In this document: positions 46,529 to 57,051 of the stretch, piece by piece
Position numbering within the stretch: the stretch's first letter is position 1
How the letters are laid out: each line of letters begins with the position of its first letter
NCBI RefSeq assembly: GCF_029691405.1
Contig: NZ_CP121467.1
Coordinates: forward strand, 1,736,001 to 1,800,000
Length of the DNA: 64,000 nt
Direction: 5' to 3'
Source: Streptococcus sp. D7B5
GTDB lineage: Bacteria > Bacillota > Bacilli > Lactobacillales > Streptococcaceae
The notes under the pieces: model-generated
Told to the model about the DNA's origin: nothing
What the model saw: the letters and a program-made list of their open reading frames with translations, nothing else
The model's database searches: none
Position numbers and translations under genes: made by a program

Positions 46529-48490
46529 ATGATCAAAATGAAAAAAAGACTAATCGGGACAGGTCTTGTCTTAGCGACAGGTATTTTGCTCTCGTCATGT
46601 GGACAGTCCAATACAGATACTAGCACTTATTCATCAACATTTAGTGCAAATCCGACAACTTTTAACTATCTTCTAGATTATTATGCGGATAACACTGCCG
46701 TTATTACCAATCTCGTAGATGGTTTGTTAGAAAATGACAGCTATGGGAACCTCGTACCTGCTCTTGCGGAGGATTGGTCTGTTTCATCAGATGGTTTGAC
46801 CTATACCTACAAGCTTAGAAAAGATGCCAAGTGGTATACAGCTGATGGTGAGGAATATGCTTCAGTTAAAGCTCAGGATTTTGTCACTGGGATCAAATAT
46901 GCCGCGGACAACAAGGGACAAGCTATGGATCTGATCCAAAATTCAATCAAGGGATTGAATGACTATGTGACGGGTGTGACCAATGATTTTTCAACTGTTG
47001 GTGTCAAAGCCTTGGATGATTACACAGTCGAGTACACCTTGACTCGACCAGAACCTTATTGGAACTCTAAGACAACCAATAGTATTCTTTTCCCAGTCAA
47101 CGAAGAGTTTTTGAAATCAAAAGATAAAGACTTTGGTACCTTGACACCAGACAGTATCCTTTATAACGGTCCCTATCTGTTAAAAGATTTCACATCAAAA
47201 TCTTCGATCGAATATGTGAAGAATCCACACTATTATGATCATGATAAAGTAACCATTGAAAAAGTTAAGTTAGCTTACTTTGATGGGTCAGATCAGGAGA
47301 TGACCATTCGAAACTTTGAAAGTGGTGCTTACTCGATTGCAGGAGTCTATCCAAATAGTTCGAACTATGCTAAGACAAAAGAAAAATACCAAGACAATAT
47401 CGTCTATAGCTTACAAGACAAGACATCTTGGTACTTTAACTTTAACGTCAACCGCAAAACCTATAATCATACCGCTAAAACAACGGACGAACAAAAGAAA
47501 TCAGCTCAAACAGCTATCTTAAATAAAAATTTCCGTCAGGCTATCAACTTTGGAATTGATCGAACAGCCTACTCTGCTCAATCTAACGGTGAAGAAGCAG
47601 CGAGCAAAACCCTTCGTAATACTCTGGTTCCCCCAACATTTGTCCAGGTGGGAGATAAGACCTTTGGAGAAGTAACAGCTTCTAAGCTTGTGAACTACGG
47701 AACTGAGTGGTCAGGTATCAATTTGGCAGATGCTCAAGATGCCTACTTTAACAAGGAAAAGGCCCAAGCAAAATTTGCGGAAGCTAAAAAGGAATTGGAA
47801 GCCCAAGGTGTGACTTTCCCAATCCATTTGGATGTCCCTGTTGATCAGACAAACAAAAATGCGGTTTCTGGTATGAACTCGGTTAAACAAACCCTTGAAA
47901 CAGTACTAGGTTCTGACAATATCGTCATTGATGTTCAACAGCTTTCTACAGATGACTTTGGAAATGTTGCTTTCTTAGCACCAAATCCAGCAGCTCGTGA
48001 CTACGACCTAAACTTTGATGGTTGGGTTGGTGATTACCAGGATCCATCGACTTATCTAGACCCCTTCAATGCTGAAACTGGCTTCTATCTCAAGATTTTT
48101 GGTCTTGATGCCAAGGAAGACCAAGAGCTCATTAAGAGTTTGGGGCTCGATACCTATACACAACTCCTGAAAGAAGCAGATGCTGAGAATAAAGATGTCG
48201 CTAAGCGTTATGAAAAATACGCTGAAGCTCAAGCTTGGATGATTGACAATTCTCTAGTTATGTCTGCTATGTCAAATGGTGGTACAGCCTCTGTAACCAA
48301 AGTAACTCCGTTTACACGTGCCTACTCCCTAGTGGGAATCAAGGGTGACGGAAATAATTATAAGTACATGAGATTACAAAAAGACCCTGTTACCAAGAAA
48401 CAATTTGATGAAGCCAAGGCTAAGTGGGAAGAAGAAAGTAAAAAGGCTATCGAAAAGAGCCAAAAAGAGTTTGAAAACCACGTAAAATAA
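46529..48490 (+). CDS. AliB-like oligopeptide-binding lipoprotein 2 (AliD-like)
   Basis: A 653-residue lipoprotein (lipobox LSSC) of the same family as its upstream neighbour, and similar along its length (for example GLLENDSYGNLVPALAEDWSVSSDGLTYTYKLRKDAKWYTADGEEYA), so the pair arose by duplication. The two differ in the pocket-lining middle region, which suggests different peptide preferences. ATG 46529 is six bases after AAAGGAG, better than the ATG at 46526. It has its own promoter and terminator. Confidence 0.88.
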   Translation: MIKMKKRLIGTGLVLATGILLSSCGQSNTDTSTYSSTFSANPTTFNYLLDYYADNTAVITNLVDGLLENDSYGNLVPALAEDWSVSSDGLTYTYKLRKDAKWYTADGEEYASVKAQDFVTGIKYAADNKGQAMDLIQNSIKGLNDYVTGVTNDFSTVGVKALDDYTVEYTLTRPEPYWNSKTTNSILFPVNEEFLKSKDKDFGTLTPDSILYNGPYLLKDFTSKSSIEYVKNPHYYDHDKVTIEKVKLAYFDGSDQEMTIRNFESGAYSIAGVYPNSSNYAKTKEKYQDNIVYSLQDKTSWYFNFNVNRKTYNHTAKTTDEQKKSAQTAILNKNFRQAINFGIDRTAYSAQSNGEEAASKTLRNTLVPPTFVQVGDKTFGEVTASKLVNYGTEWSGINLADAQDAYFNKEKAQAKFAEAKKELEAQGVTFPIHLDVPVDQTNKNAVSGMNSVKQTLETVLGSDNIVIDVQQLSTDDFGNVAFLAPNPAARDYDLNFDGWVGDYQDPSTYLDPFNAETGFYLKIFGLDAKEDQELIKSLGLDTYTQLLKEADAENKDVAKRYEKYAEAQAWMIDNSLVMSAMSNGGTASVTKVTPFTRAYSLVGIKGDGNNYKYMRLQKDPVTKKQFDEAKAKWEEESKKAIEKSQKEFENHVK

Positions 48491-48496
48491 GATTAC

Positions 48497-48529
48497 AGAC
48501 AAGGTTGCCCCTGAGCGCCTTGTCTTTTT
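48497..48529 (+). terminator. Terminator of the second AliB-like gene
   Basis: AGACAAGG (48497-48504) pairs with CCTTGTCT (48518-48525), then TTTT. It isolates the polysaccharide operon from upstream transcription. Confidence 0.82.
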
Positions 48530-48591
48530 GTGTAGAATGGTATTCGGAACTTTGCCCATATTTTAGAGCAACTTAAGAGAACAAAAACGAA

Positions 48592-48605
48592 TGAAAACGC
48601 TGAAA
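48592..48605 (+). promoter_or_regulatory. cre-like site upstream of the polysaccharide promoter
   Basis: TGAAAACGCTGAAA matches the cre consensus TGWAARCGYTWNCW at 12 of 14 positions and lies 38 bp upstream of the -10. CcpA effects on capsule expression are known in pneumococcus; direct binding here is inference. Confidence 0.45.
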
Positions 48606-48617
48606 ATAGCAAGGATG

Positions 48618-48648
48618 GATGGAATTTCCATCATGATTGTGATATAAT
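48618..48648 (+). promoter_or_regulatory. Promoter of the polysaccharide operon with palindrome in the -35 region
   Basis: Extended -10 TGATATAAT (48640-48648). The -35 region is occupied by the near-perfect palindrome GATGGAA-T-TTCCATC (48618-48632) in place of a consensus -35. This suggests regulator-dependent transcription. Confidence 0.55.
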
Positions 48649-48681
48649 ATTTATAACTATTAACGTGTATAGGGGATTATC

Positions 48682-50127
48682 ATGAGTAGACGTTCAAAGA
48701 GAGCTCGTTTAGGGAATGTGAAACGAAATATTAATATAGTTTTAGCAACCATTTATTTATTATTGAGTGGTTTTTTGCTGTTCTTGATTTTTAGACACAA
48801 CATTTTAGCCTTTAGATACTTGAATATTATTTCTGCAGTTCTCATTTTATTAGCTGCTTTAGTAGGACTACTGCTGATTGTTTATAAAAAAGCTGAGAAG
48901 TTTACGGTCTTCTTTTTGACGCTTGCCATCTTAGTTAGTTCAGTTTCTCTCTATGCTTTGCAACAGTTTGTCGGTTTTACCAATCATATCAATTCGACGT
49001 CAAATTACTCAGAGTATTCAATCAGTGTGGTCGTTTTGAAAGATAGTGAGATCAATAATGTGACTCAACTGGATACGGTTACGGGGCCAACAGAGACAGA
49101 CAATGACAATATTCAAAAGTTGTTAGCAGATATTAAGACCAGCCAGAGTAAGGACTTGACAGTTGAGAAAGCGACTTCTTACCTAGCAGCTTATAAGAGT
49201 CTGCTTTCTGGTGAAACGAAAGCAATTGTCTTAAATAGTGTCTTTGAAAATATCATTGAAGTAGAGTATCCAGATTATGCTTCAAAAATCAAAAAAATCT
49301 ATACAAAACAATTAACTAAGGATGTTGCGGCACCAAAGGTATCGAAGAATAAAGCTTTCAATATTTATGTGAGTGGTATTGATACCTATGGTCCGATTAG
49401 TTCAGTTTCGCGTTCAGATGTAAATATTTTGATGACAGTGAACCGTGATACCAAAAAAATCCTTCTCACTACAACTCCTCGTGATTCCTATGTTCCGATT
49501 GCGGATGGAGGAAACAATCAAAAGGACAAATTGACCCATGCAGGGATTTATGGAGTAGACTCGTCGATTCATACCCTGGAAAACCTATATGGTGTGGATA
49601 TCAATTACTACGTCCGTTTGAACTTCACTTCTTTCTTGAAGTTGATTGACCTTTTAGGTGGCGTAGATGTTTATAATGACCAAGATTTCACATCTTTACA
49701 CGGGAAGTTCCATTTCCCAGTTGGGAATGTTCATCTAGACTCTGAGCAGGCTCTTGGTTTTGTCCGTGAGCGCTACTCTCTAGCAGATGGAGATCGTGAC
49801 CGTGGTCGAAACCAACAAAAGGTTATTGTAGCTATTATTCAGAAGTTGACGTCAACTGAGGCTTTAAAAAACTACGATAACATCATCAAGGGATTGCAAG
49901 ATTCTCTTCAGACCAATATGCCTTTGGAAACCATGATGGATCTGGTTAATACTCAATTGGAGAGTGGTGGGAACTACAAAGTCAACTCTCAAGACTTGAA
50001 AGGAACTGGACGCACGGATCTTCCTTCATACGCTATGCCAGATAGTAACCTCTACATGATGGAAATTGATGAAAGTAGCTTGGCCGCTGCGAAAGCTGCT
50101 ATCAATGATGTGATGGAGGGCAAGTAG
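48682..50127 (+). CDS. wzg: LCP-family polysaccharide attachment protein Wzg/CpsA
   Basis: A 481-residue membrane protein with three N-terminal helices (about 17-37, 47-68, 75-95), an accessory extracellular domain and a LytR-CpsA-Psr domain ([46 protein letters not shown] with the catalytic Asp/Arg residues; [21 protein letters not shown]). LCP enzymes transfer lipid-linked polysaccharide to peptidoglycan. It is the first gene of the operon, with AGGGGATT ribosome-binding site. Confidence 0.95.
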   Translation: MSRRSKRARLGNVKRNINIVLATIYLLLSGFLLFLIFRHNILAFRYLNIISAVLILLAALVGLLLIVYKKAEKFTVFFLTLAILVSSVSLYALQQFVGFTNHINSTSNYSEYSISVVVLKDSEINNVTQLDTVTGPTETDNDNIQKLLADIKTSQSKDLTVEKATSYLAAYKSLLSGETKAIVLNSVFENIIEVEYPDYASKIKKIYTKQLTKDVAAPKVSKNKAFNIYVSGIDTYGPISSVSRSDVNILMTVNRDTKKILLTTTPRDSYVPIADGGNNQKDKLTHAGIYGVDSSIHTLENLYGVDINYYVRLNFTSFLKLIDLLGGVDVYNDQDFTSLHGKFHFPVGNVHLDSEQALGFVRERYSLADGDRDRGRNQQKVIVAIIQKLTSTEALKNYDNIIKGLQDSLQTNMPLETMMDLVNTQLESGGNYKVNSQDLKGTGRTDLPSYAMPDSNLYMMEIDESSLAAAKAAINDVMEGK

Positions 50128-50128
50128 C

Positions 50129-50860
50129 ATGATCGATATTCATTCGCACATCGTTTTTGATGTGGACGATGGTCCAAAGTCGATAGAGGAAAGTAAAAAA
50201 CTTCTTAGAGAGGCCTACAGTCAAGGAGTGAGGACAATCGTTTCCACTTCGCATAGACGAAAAGGGATGTTCGAAACTCCTGAAGAAAAAATCGCGACTA
50301 ACTTTCTAAAGGTGCGAGAAATGGCTAAGGAAGTTGCGGATAACTTAATCATTGCCTATGGGGCAGAAATCTACTATACGCCAGATGTTGTTGAGAAGTT
50401 AGAAAAGAAATTAATCCCGACCCTCAACGATAGTCGCTATGCTTTGATTGAGTTTAGTATGAATACACCCTATCGGGATATGCATAAGGGGCTGAGTAAT
50501 ATTCTAATGTTAGGCATTACACCCATCATTGCCCACATTGAACGTTACGATGCTTTAGAAAACAATGAGCAGCGCGTGCGAGAGCTGATTGATATGGGAT
50601 GTTATACTCAAGTCAATAGTTCTCATGTCTTGAAACCTAAACTCTTCGGAGAAACTTATAAATTCATGAAAAAGAGAGCTCAGTATTTCTTGGAACGAGA
50701 TCTGGTTCACGTGATCGCAAGTGATATGCACAACTTGGATCACAGACCTCCTCATATGGAGGAAGCCTATGATATCATTGCCAAAAAATACAGTGAAGAT
50801 AAGGCTAAGGAACTTTTTAAGGATAATCCCCGAAAAATAATAATGGATCAATTGATTTAG
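50129..50860 (+). CDS. wzh: Manganese-dependent tyrosine phosphatase Wzh/CpsB
   Basis: A 243-residue PHP-fold phosphatase. Metal-binding residues appear in [15 protein letters not shown] (His5, His7), STSHRRKG, the YGAEIYYT segment, HIERY and [14 protein letters not shown]. It dephosphorylates the C-terminal tyrosines of the Wze kinase and so tunes polysaccharide assembly. It begins one base after wzg. Confidence 0.96.
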   Translation: MIDIHSHIVFDVDDGPKSIEESKKLLREAYSQGVRTIVSTSHRRKGMFETPEEKIATNFLKVREMAKEVADNLIIAYGAEIYYTPDVVEKLEKKLIPTLNDSRYALIEFSMNTPYRDMHKGLSNILMLGITPIIAHIERYDALENNEQRVRELIDMGCYTQVNSSHVLKPKLFGETYKFMKKRAQYFLERDLVHVIASDMHNLDHRPPHMEEAYDIIAKKYSEDKAKELFKDNPRKIIMDQLI

Positions 50861-50868
50861 GAGAAAAA

Positions 50869-51561
50869 ATGAAAGAACAAAATATGATGGAAATCGATGT
50901 ATTTCACTTACTTAAAATCCTTTGGAAACGAAAATTTTTAATTGCTTTGGTAGCATTCGTGACAGGGACAGTAGCATTTGCCTACAGTAGTTTTATTGTG
51001 AAGCCGGAGTTTACGAGTACGACCCGAATTTATGTGGTCAACCGTAATCAGGGAGATAAGCCAGGTTTGACCAACCAAGACTTGCAAGCTGGATCTTACC
51101 TGGTAAAAGACTATCGTGAAATCATTCTCTCGCAAGACGTTTTAGAAAAAGTTGCGACTGATTTGAAACTAGATCTCCCTCCAAAAGGTCTAGCTAGTAA
51201 AATTAAGGTAACAGTTCCAGTGGATACGCGTATTGTTTCTATCTCTGTGACAGATCGTTTGCCTGAAGAAGCGAGCCGCATCGCTAACTCTTTGAGAGAG
51301 GTTGCTGCCCAAAAAATCATCAGTGTCACGCGAGTTTCAGATGTGACAACGCTTGAAGAAGCTCGTCCTGCAACATCCCCATCGTCTCCAAATATCCGTC
51401 GCAATACCATGGTTGGATTTCTTGCTGGCGCAGTTGTAATGGTTGTTACGGTTCTCCTAGTTGAGCTCTTAGATACACGAGTGAAACGTCCAGAAGATAT
51501 TGAGGACGTGATGCAAATTGCACTATTGGGAGTAGTTCCAAATTTGGATAAATTGAAATAG
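50869..51561 (+). CDS. wzd: Chain-length/kinase-activating membrane protein Wzd/CpsC
   Basis: A 230-residue polysaccharide co-polymerase. Helices near residues 26-46 and 180-200 flank an extracytoplasmic loop with the Wzz-type segment [15 protein letters not shown], and the Pro-rich [11 protein letters not shown] precedes the second helix. The short cytoplasmic tail activates the Wze tyrosine kinase. Typical size for CpsC. Confidence 0.95.
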   Translation: MKEQNMMEIDVFHLLKILWKRKFLIALVAFVTGTVAFAYSSFIVKPEFTSTTRIYVVNRNQGDKPGLTNQDLQAGSYLVKDYREIILSQDVLEKVATDLKLDLPPKGLASKIKVTVPVDTRIVSISVTDRLPEEASRIANSLREVAAQKIISVTRVSDVTTLEEARPATSPSSPNIRRNTMVGFLAGAVVMVVTVLLVELLDTRVKRPEDIEDVMQIALLGVVPNLDKLK

Positions 51562-51570
51562 GAGAGAAAA

Positions 51571-52263
51571 ATGCCAACGTTAGAAATTGCACAAAAAAAA
51601 TTAGATTTGGCAAGAAAAGCAGAAGAATACTACAATGCCCTTCGCACCAATATTCAATTGAGTGGGAATAACTTGAAAGTGATTTCCATTACCTCTGTCA
51701 AACCAGGAGAAGGAAAATCAACAACTTCTACCAATATTGCTTGGGCTTTCGCTCGTGCGGGCTATAAGACGCTGTTGATTGATGCGGATATCCGTAATTC
51801 AGTCATGTCAGGTGTCTTTAAATCACGGGAAAAAATTACAGGTCTAACAGAGTTTTTGTCAGGTACAACAGACCTATCACAAGGTTTATGTGAAACCAAT
51901 GTTGAAAATTTGTTTGTCATTCAAGCGGGCTCTGTATCACCAAACCCAACAGCTTTGTTACAAAGTGAAAATTTTGCGACCATGATTGACACCTTACGCA
52001 AGTACTTTGACTACATCGTTGTAGATACTGCTCCGATTGGAGTTGTTATCGATGCAGCGATTATCACGCAGAAGTGTGACGCTTCTGTTTTAGTAACTGC
52101 TGCTGGTGAAACAAATCGTCGTGATGTCCAAAAAGCTAAAGAACAACTCGAACAAACAGGCAAACCATTCTTAGGAGTTGTGCTTAATAAACTCAATACT
52201 TCAGTTGAAAAATATGGCTCCTATGGAGCATATGGAAACTATGGGAATTATGGCAAAAAATAA
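51571..52263 (+). CDS. wze: Autophosphorylating tyrosine kinase Wze/CpsD
   Basis: A 230-residue BY-kinase. Walker A lies in SVKPGEGKSTTS (about 42-53), Walker A' in LLIDADIRNSV and Walker B in FDYIVVDTAPIG. The C-terminal tyrosine cluster KYGSYGAYGNYGNYGKK is the autophosphorylation site. It acts with Wzd at the membrane and is reset by Wzh. Confidence 0.96.
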   Translation: MPTLEIAQKKLDLARKAEEYYNALRTNIQLSGNNLKVISITSVKPGEGKSTTSTNIAWAFARAGYKTLLIDADIRNSVMSGVFKSREKITGLTEFLSGTTDLSQGLCETNVENLFVIQAGSVSPNPTALLQSENFATMIDTLRKYFDYIVVDTAPIGVVIDAAIITQKCDASVLVTAAGETNRRDVQKAKEQLEQTGKPFLGVVLNKLNTSVEKYGSYGAYGNYGNYGKK

Positions 52264-52285
52264 TAAATAGTTTAGGGAAGATATT

Positions 52286-53653
52286 ATGGAAGAAAAGGGA
52301 TTGAAGATTACTTTGGCGACAATCCAGAGTTTTCTTGTCATTTTATTAGCTTATTTACTTAGTTTTGTTAAGGAAACAGAGATTGTAAATACTTCTGTTA
52401 TTATCTTGTTCATTCTTCATTTTTTTATTTTTTATATCAGTGATTATGGGCATGATTTTTTTAAAAGGGGTTATTTAGCAGAGTTTATCAACACGACAAA
52501 GTATATCGTGTTCTTTGCTTTAGCTATCAGTATTTCGAATTTTTTCTTAGAAGATCGTTTTAGTATCTCTAGACGAGGAATGATTTATTTTTTGACAATA
52601 CACTCTATTCTGTTGTATTTGTTGAATCTATGCATTAAACGCTATAGAAAAAGCATCTTTCCAAATCTCAAGGGGAGTAAGAAGATATTCTTGATAACAG
52701 CGACCTCTAGGGTTGAAAAAGTCATCGATAGGCTGATAGAGTCGGGAGAAATTTTTTGGAATTTGGTGGCGGTCAGTGTTTTAGACCAGCCTGATTTTCG
52801 GCATCAAACCTTAACCGTTGTACCTGCTGAGAATATCTTAGACTTTGCTACTCATGAAGTTGTCGATGAGGTCTTTATCAATCTACCAAGTGAAGAGTAC
52901 GACATCGGGGAGTTTATCTCACTTTTTGAGACAATGGGAATTGATGTTACAGTTAATCTGAATGCTTTTAATAACTATCTAGGTAGTGATAAAAAGATTC
53001 GTGGGATGGCAGGGCTGAATGTTATCACGTTTTCTACAAAATTTTATAAGACCAGTCATGTCATTGCCAAACGTTTCATTGATATTGTCGGTTCGATTGT
53101 CGGCTTGATTATTTGTGGTTTGGTGAGCATTGTTTTGGTTCCGATGATTCGACAAGATGGTGGGCCAGCGATTTTTTCTCAAACGCGTATTGGGAAAAAT
53201 GGTCGACATTTCACTTTCTATAAATTTAGATCTATGTGCGTGAATGCTGAGCAGCGGAAACAAGAACTTTTGGCGCAAAATACTATGCAGGGGGGCATGT
53301 TTAAGGTCGATGATGATCCTCGTATCACTCCAATTGGTCGCTTTATTCGTAAGACCAGCCTAGATGAGTTACCGCAGTTTTGGAATGTTTTAATGGGAGA
53401 TATGAGTCTGGTCGGAACCCGTCCCCCAACAGTGGATGAGTATGAGAAATATACTCCTGAGCAAAAACGTCGATTGAGTTTTAAACCTGGGATAACAGGC
53501 TTGTGGCAAGTCAGCGGGCGAAGTGAGATCAAGGATTTCAATGAAGTTGTTAAATTAGATGTGGCCTATATTGATGATTGGACTATTTGGAAAGATATTG
53601 AAATATTGTTAAAGACCGTTAAAGTTGTATTTATGAGAGATGGGGCAAAGTAA
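52286..53653 (+). CDS. wchA: Initiating undecaprenyl-phosphate glucose-1-phosphate transferase WchA
   Basis: A 455-residue polyprenyl-phosphate hexose-1-phosphate transferase with four or so N-terminal helices, a further helix near 267-290, and the catalytic C-terminal domain (TFYKFRSMCVNAEQR, KTSLDELPQFWNVLMGDMSLVGTRPP, KPGITGLWQVSGRS). It loads glucose-1-phosphate on undecaprenyl phosphate to start each repeat. Glucose specificity is by family (CpsE/WchA). Confidence 0.93.
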   Translation: MEEKGLKITLATIQSFLVILLAYLLSFVKETEIVNTSVIILFILHFFIFYISDYGHDFFKRGYLAEFINTTKYIVFFALAISISNFFLEDRFSISRRGMIYFLTIHSILLYLLNLCIKRYRKSIFPNLKGSKKIFLITATSRVEKVIDRLIESGEIFWNLVAVSVLDQPDFRHQTLTVVPAENILDFATHEVVDEVFINLPSEEYDIGEFISLFETMGIDVTVNLNAFNNYLGSDKKIRGMAGLNVITFSTKFYKTSHVIAKRFIDIVGSIVGLIICGLVSIVLVPMIRQDGGPAIFSQTRIGKNGRHFTFYKFRSMCVNAEQRKQELLAQNTMQGGMFKVDDDPRITPIGRFIRKTSLDELPQFWNVLMGDMSLVGTRPPTVDEYEKYTPEQKRRLSFKPGITGLWQVSGRSEIKDFNEVVKLDVAYIDDWTIWKDIEILLKTVKVVFMRDGAK

Positions 53654-53683
53654 TTTCTGCCCTTCAGTCCTGTTAGGAGAGAG

Positions 53684-54856
53684 ATGAAAAAGTCAGTTTA
53701 TATCATTGGTTCAAAGGGGATTCCTGCCAAGTATGGAGGATTTGAAACCTTTGTTGAAAAATTAACCGAATATCAAAAAGACAGCAACATACAATACTAT
53801 GTTGCTTGTATGCGTGAAAATTCTGCCAAGTCTGGTATTAAGGAAGACCAGTTTGAGCACAATGGAGCCATTTGCTTCAACATCAATGTACCCAATATCG
53901 GACCGGCCCGCGCCATCGCTTACGATATTGCAGCGGTCAACAAGGCTATTGAATTGGCTAAGGAAAACAAGGACGAGGCTCCCATTTTTTACATTCTAGC
54001 TTGTCGCATCGGTCCTTTTATTTCTGGACTTAAGAAAAAAATTCGTGCCATTGGTGGCTCTTTGCTGGTAAATCCTGATGGTCATGAATGGTTGCGAGCA
54101 AAATGGAGTTTACCAGTTCGTAAGTATTGGAAATTTTCAGAGCAGCTCATGGTCAAACATGCAGATTTACTGGTCTGTGACAGTAAGAATATTGAACAAT
54201 ATATCCAAGAGGACTATAAACAGTATCAGCCAAAGACCACCTATATTGCCTATGGGACAGATACTACCCCTTCAATCCTGAAAGCAGAAGATGCCAAAGT
54301 TCGGGATTGGTATAAGGAAAAAGGAGTCAGCGAAAATGGCTATTATCTAGTGGTGGGGAGATTCGTTCCTGAAAATAACTACGAAGCTATGATTCGTGAA
54401 TTTATCAAGTCCAAGTCCAAAAAGGACTTTGTTCTCATCACAAATGTGGAGCAGAATAAATTTTACGACCAGTTGTTACGGGATACTGGTTTTGACAAAG
54501 ATCCTAGGGTTAAATTTGTCGGTACGGTCTATGACCAAGAGTTGCTCAAATACATTCGTGAAAATGCCTTTGCCTATTTCCATGGGCATGAGGTTGGAGG
54601 AACCAACCCTTCTCTATTGGAAGCTTTAGCATCCACAAAACTAAATTTGTTGCTAGATGTTGGCTTTAACCGTGAGGTTGGTGAAGACGGGGCCATTTAT
54701 TGGAAAAAAGATGAGTTGGCACGTGTCATTGAGGAAGTAGAAGGATTTGATCAGGCAGCAATAACTGACTTGGATTTCAAGTCAAGTCAAAGAATCCTCT
54801 CGGCTTTCACATGGGAAAAGATTGTGTCAGATTATGAAGAAGTGTTTAAAGGATAG
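53684..54856 (+). CDS. wchF: Rhamnosyltransferase WchF
   Basis: A 390-residue GT4-type enzyme with the family opening KKSVYIIGSKGIPAKYGGFETFVEKL and a C-terminal donor domain with GHEVGGTNPSLLEALASTKLNLLLDVGFNREVGEDGA. WchF adds beta-1,4-linked L-rhamnose to the lipid-linked glucose in several pneumococcal and oral streptococcal polysaccharides. The dTDP-rhamnose genes rmlA and rmlC at the operon's end fit this. Confidence 0.9.
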   Translation: MKKSVYIIGSKGIPAKYGGFETFVEKLTEYQKDSNIQYYVACMRENSAKSGIKEDQFEHNGAICFNINVPNIGPARAIAYDIAAVNKAIELAKENKDEAPIFYILACRIGPFISGLKKKIRAIGGSLLVNPDGHEWLRAKWSLPVRKYWKFSEQLMVKHADLLVCDSKNIEQYIQEDYKQYQPKTTYIAYGTDTTPSILKAEDAKVRDWYKEKGVSENGYYLVVGRFVPENNYEAMIREFIKSKSKKDFVLITNVEQNKFYDQLLRDTGFDKDPRVKFVGTVYDQELLKYIRENAFAYFHGHEVGGTNPSLLEALASTKLNLLLDVGFNREVGEDGAIYWKKDELARVIEEVEGFDQAAITDLDFKSSQRILSAFTWEKIVSDYEEVFKG

Positions 54857-54859
54857 GGA

Positions 54860-56017
54860 ATGAAACGGATTTTATACTTGCATGCTGGTGCAGAAATGTA
54901 TGGAGCAGATAAGGTTTTATTGGAATTGATTAAAGGGTTGGATTCCAAAGAATTTGAAGCTCACGTCATCCTGCCAAATGATGGTGTTTTAGTCGAGGCT
55001 TTGCGCCAAGTTGGAGCTAAGGTCAGCGTGTTGGATTATCCGATTTTACGTAGAAAATACTTTAATCCTAAAGGCATTGCCGACTATATTCGCTCTTATA
55101 ATTTCTATGCTAAGCAAATCGCCCTCTATGCTCGAGAACACAGTATAGATATGGTTCACAATAATACAGCGGCTGTTTTGGAGGGCATCTATTTGAAACG
55201 CAAGCTCAAGCTGCCTTTGATTTGGCATGTTCATGAGATTATCGTCAAACCCAAAGCTATTTCTGACTTTATCAATATGCTCATGGGACGATATGCAGAC
55301 AAGATTGTGACGGTGTCCCAAGCGGTCGCTAATCATATCAAGCAGTCTCCCTTTATCAAAGATAGCCAAGTGGAAGTGATTTATAACGGTGTCGATAATG
55401 CTGTCTATTATCCAATGGATGCGTCTTCTATTCGTGAAAAATTTGACATTGCGCAAGATGCACTTGTGATTGGCATGATTGGTCGGGTCAATGCTATTAA
55501 AGGACAAAATGATTTCATAGAAGCAGTCGAGCCACTTTTGGAAAAGAATGAGCAAGCGGTGGCTTTCCTGGCTGGAGGTGTTTTTCCTGGTGAAGAATGG
55601 CGCTTAGAAGAACTAGATAAGAGAATAGCTTCTTCATCTGTTGTGTCACAAATTCATCGTATTGATTACTACGATAAGACTTCTGAACTTTATAATATGT
55701 TTGATATCTTTGTCTTACCAAGTATAAAACCTGATTCCCTACCTACAGTAGTCCTAGAAGCCATGGCTTGTTCAAAACCAGTTGTTGGTTATAACAATGG
55801 GGGAATAGCTGAAATGGTAGTAGATGACAAAAGTGGTTGCTTAGTCAAACCAAATCGTCCTCAAGAACTTTCTAATGCCATTTCTCTCTTACTAGATAGT
55901 TCTGAAAAAAGAGAAAAATTTGGGCGAGTAGGATATCAGAGACAAAAAGAGCTGTTTTCTTTGGAGAGTTACATCAAGAACTTTTCGGAGTTGTATAAAA
56001 CAGATAGAAAAGATTAG
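54860..56017 (+). CDS. GT4 glycosyltransferase, third transferase of the repeat unit
   Basis: A 385-residue GT-B enzyme: N-terminal [21 protein letters not shown], and the GT4 donor domain [21 protein letters not shown] with the EX7E-like segment [35 protein letters not shown]. By position it should add the third sugar, in related loci an alpha-linked Gal or GalNAc on rhamnose; the sugar cannot be read from the sequence. It starts four bases after wchF. Confidence 0.88.
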   Translation: MKRILYLHAGAEMYGADKVLLELIKGLDSKEFEAHVILPNDGVLVEALRQVGAKVSVLDYPILRRKYFNPKGIADYIRSYNFYAKQIALYAREHSIDMVHNNTAAVLEGIYLKRKLKLPLIWHVHEIIVKPKAISDFINMLMGRYADKIVTVSQAVANHIKQSPFIKDSQVEVIYNGVDNAVYYPMDASSIREKFDIAQDALVIGMIGRVNAIKGQNDFIEAVEPLLEKNEQAVAFLAGGVFPGEEWRLEELDKRIASSSVVSQIHRIDYYDKTSELYNMFDIFVLPSIKPDSLPTVVLEAMACSKPVVGYNNGGIAEMVVDDKSGCLVKPNRPQELSNAISLLLDSSEKREKFGRVGYQRQKELFSLESYIKNFSELYKTDRKD

Positions 56018-56019
56018 TT

Positions 56020-57018
56020 ATGAATAAAATAGATTTTGTTGTGACTTGGGTTGATGGGAATGATCCTGTGTGGCAAGAAAAAAAATCAAGCTATGATGGA
56101 TCGGTTAATACTTCTAAACAGAGTATGAATTCAGTCAAGGCTTACCGAGAATGGGGGACCTTTAAATATTGGTTTAGAGGAGTTGAAAGATTTGCTCCTT
56201 GGGTCAATAAGATCTACCTCGTGACCGACCAGCAAAAGCCAAGCTGGTTAGATATAAACAGTGAAAAATTGGTCTTGGTAGATCATACAGAGATTATCTG
56301 TAAGGATTACCTACCAGTTTTTTCTGCCAATCCGATCGAAAGTAATATCCATCGCATTCCTGGTCTCTCTGAGCACTTTGTCTTTTTTAATGACGATATG
56401 TATTTGACGGCTCCAGTTGAACCGACAGATTTTTTCTCAGGGGATGGTTTACCCAAATATAATACGGCTCTTTCTCCGATTATTCCTGAAAGATATGGGA
56501 CGGGGAATTTTCAGATAAATGACATGGAGATTGTCACTAGCTATTTCAGTCGAAATGAAATTTTGAAGAATGGACAATTCTTTGATCCTAAGCAGGGATT
56601 AAAGAGTATTGTTAAGTCGCTAGTATACAGAAATAGTCAGTTTATCTGTGGTTTCTGGGAGAGTCACCTGCCCTATCCCCTACTAAAATCAACAATGGAC
56701 TTGGTATGGGAAAAGGAAAAAGCAGTTTTGGAGACAACCTCAGCGAGTCGCTTCAGAAGTCCCTCTGATACCAATGTTTGGCTCTTTAAATATTGGCAGA
56801 TCGCTAGTGGTCAATACGCTATCGGAAATCCTAAGTTAGGGGGACTCTTTTCTTTGGATAATGCCGGACCAGATTTTTGGAAGCTACTGAATTCTGGTAA
56901 ATACCAAATTATGTGTATCAATGACGGACACAACATTCAAGATGAGGAACAGGTGATGACAGACTTCGTCAAGGCTATGGACCAACTGCTTCCAGATAAA
57001 AGCTCATTTGAGATTTAA
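56020..57018 (+). CDS. Stealth-family sugar-1-phosphate transferase
   Basis: A 332-residue protein with the conserved Stealth regions: [16 protein letters not shown] at the start, [43 protein letters not shown] and a C-terminal DDGHNI-like segment ([13 protein letters not shown]). Family members transfer hexose-1-phosphate from UDP-sugar, creating phosphodiester links in capsules and in WefC-type receptor polysaccharides. The predicted repeat therefore contains a phosphate. WefC-like by context. Confidence 0.88.
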   Translation: MNKIDFVVTWVDGNDPVWQEKKSSYDGSVNTSKQSMNSVKAYREWGTFKYWFRGVERFAPWVNKIYLVTDQQKPSWLDINSEKLVLVDHTEIICKDYLPVFSANPIESNIHRIPGLSEHFVFFNDDMYLTAPVEPTDFFSGDGLPKYNTALSPIIPERYGTGNFQINDMEIVTSYFSRNEILKNGQFFDPKQGLKSIVKSLVYRNSQFICGFWESHLPYPLLKSTMDLVWEKEKAVLETTSASRFRSPSDTNVWLFKYWQIASGQYAIGNPKLGGLFSLDNAGPDFWKLLNSGKYQIMCINDGHNIQDEEQVMTDFVKAMDQLLPDKSSFEI

Positions 57019-57051
57019 ACTGAAAAAATAAGTAAGAGAAAGAAAAAATAG

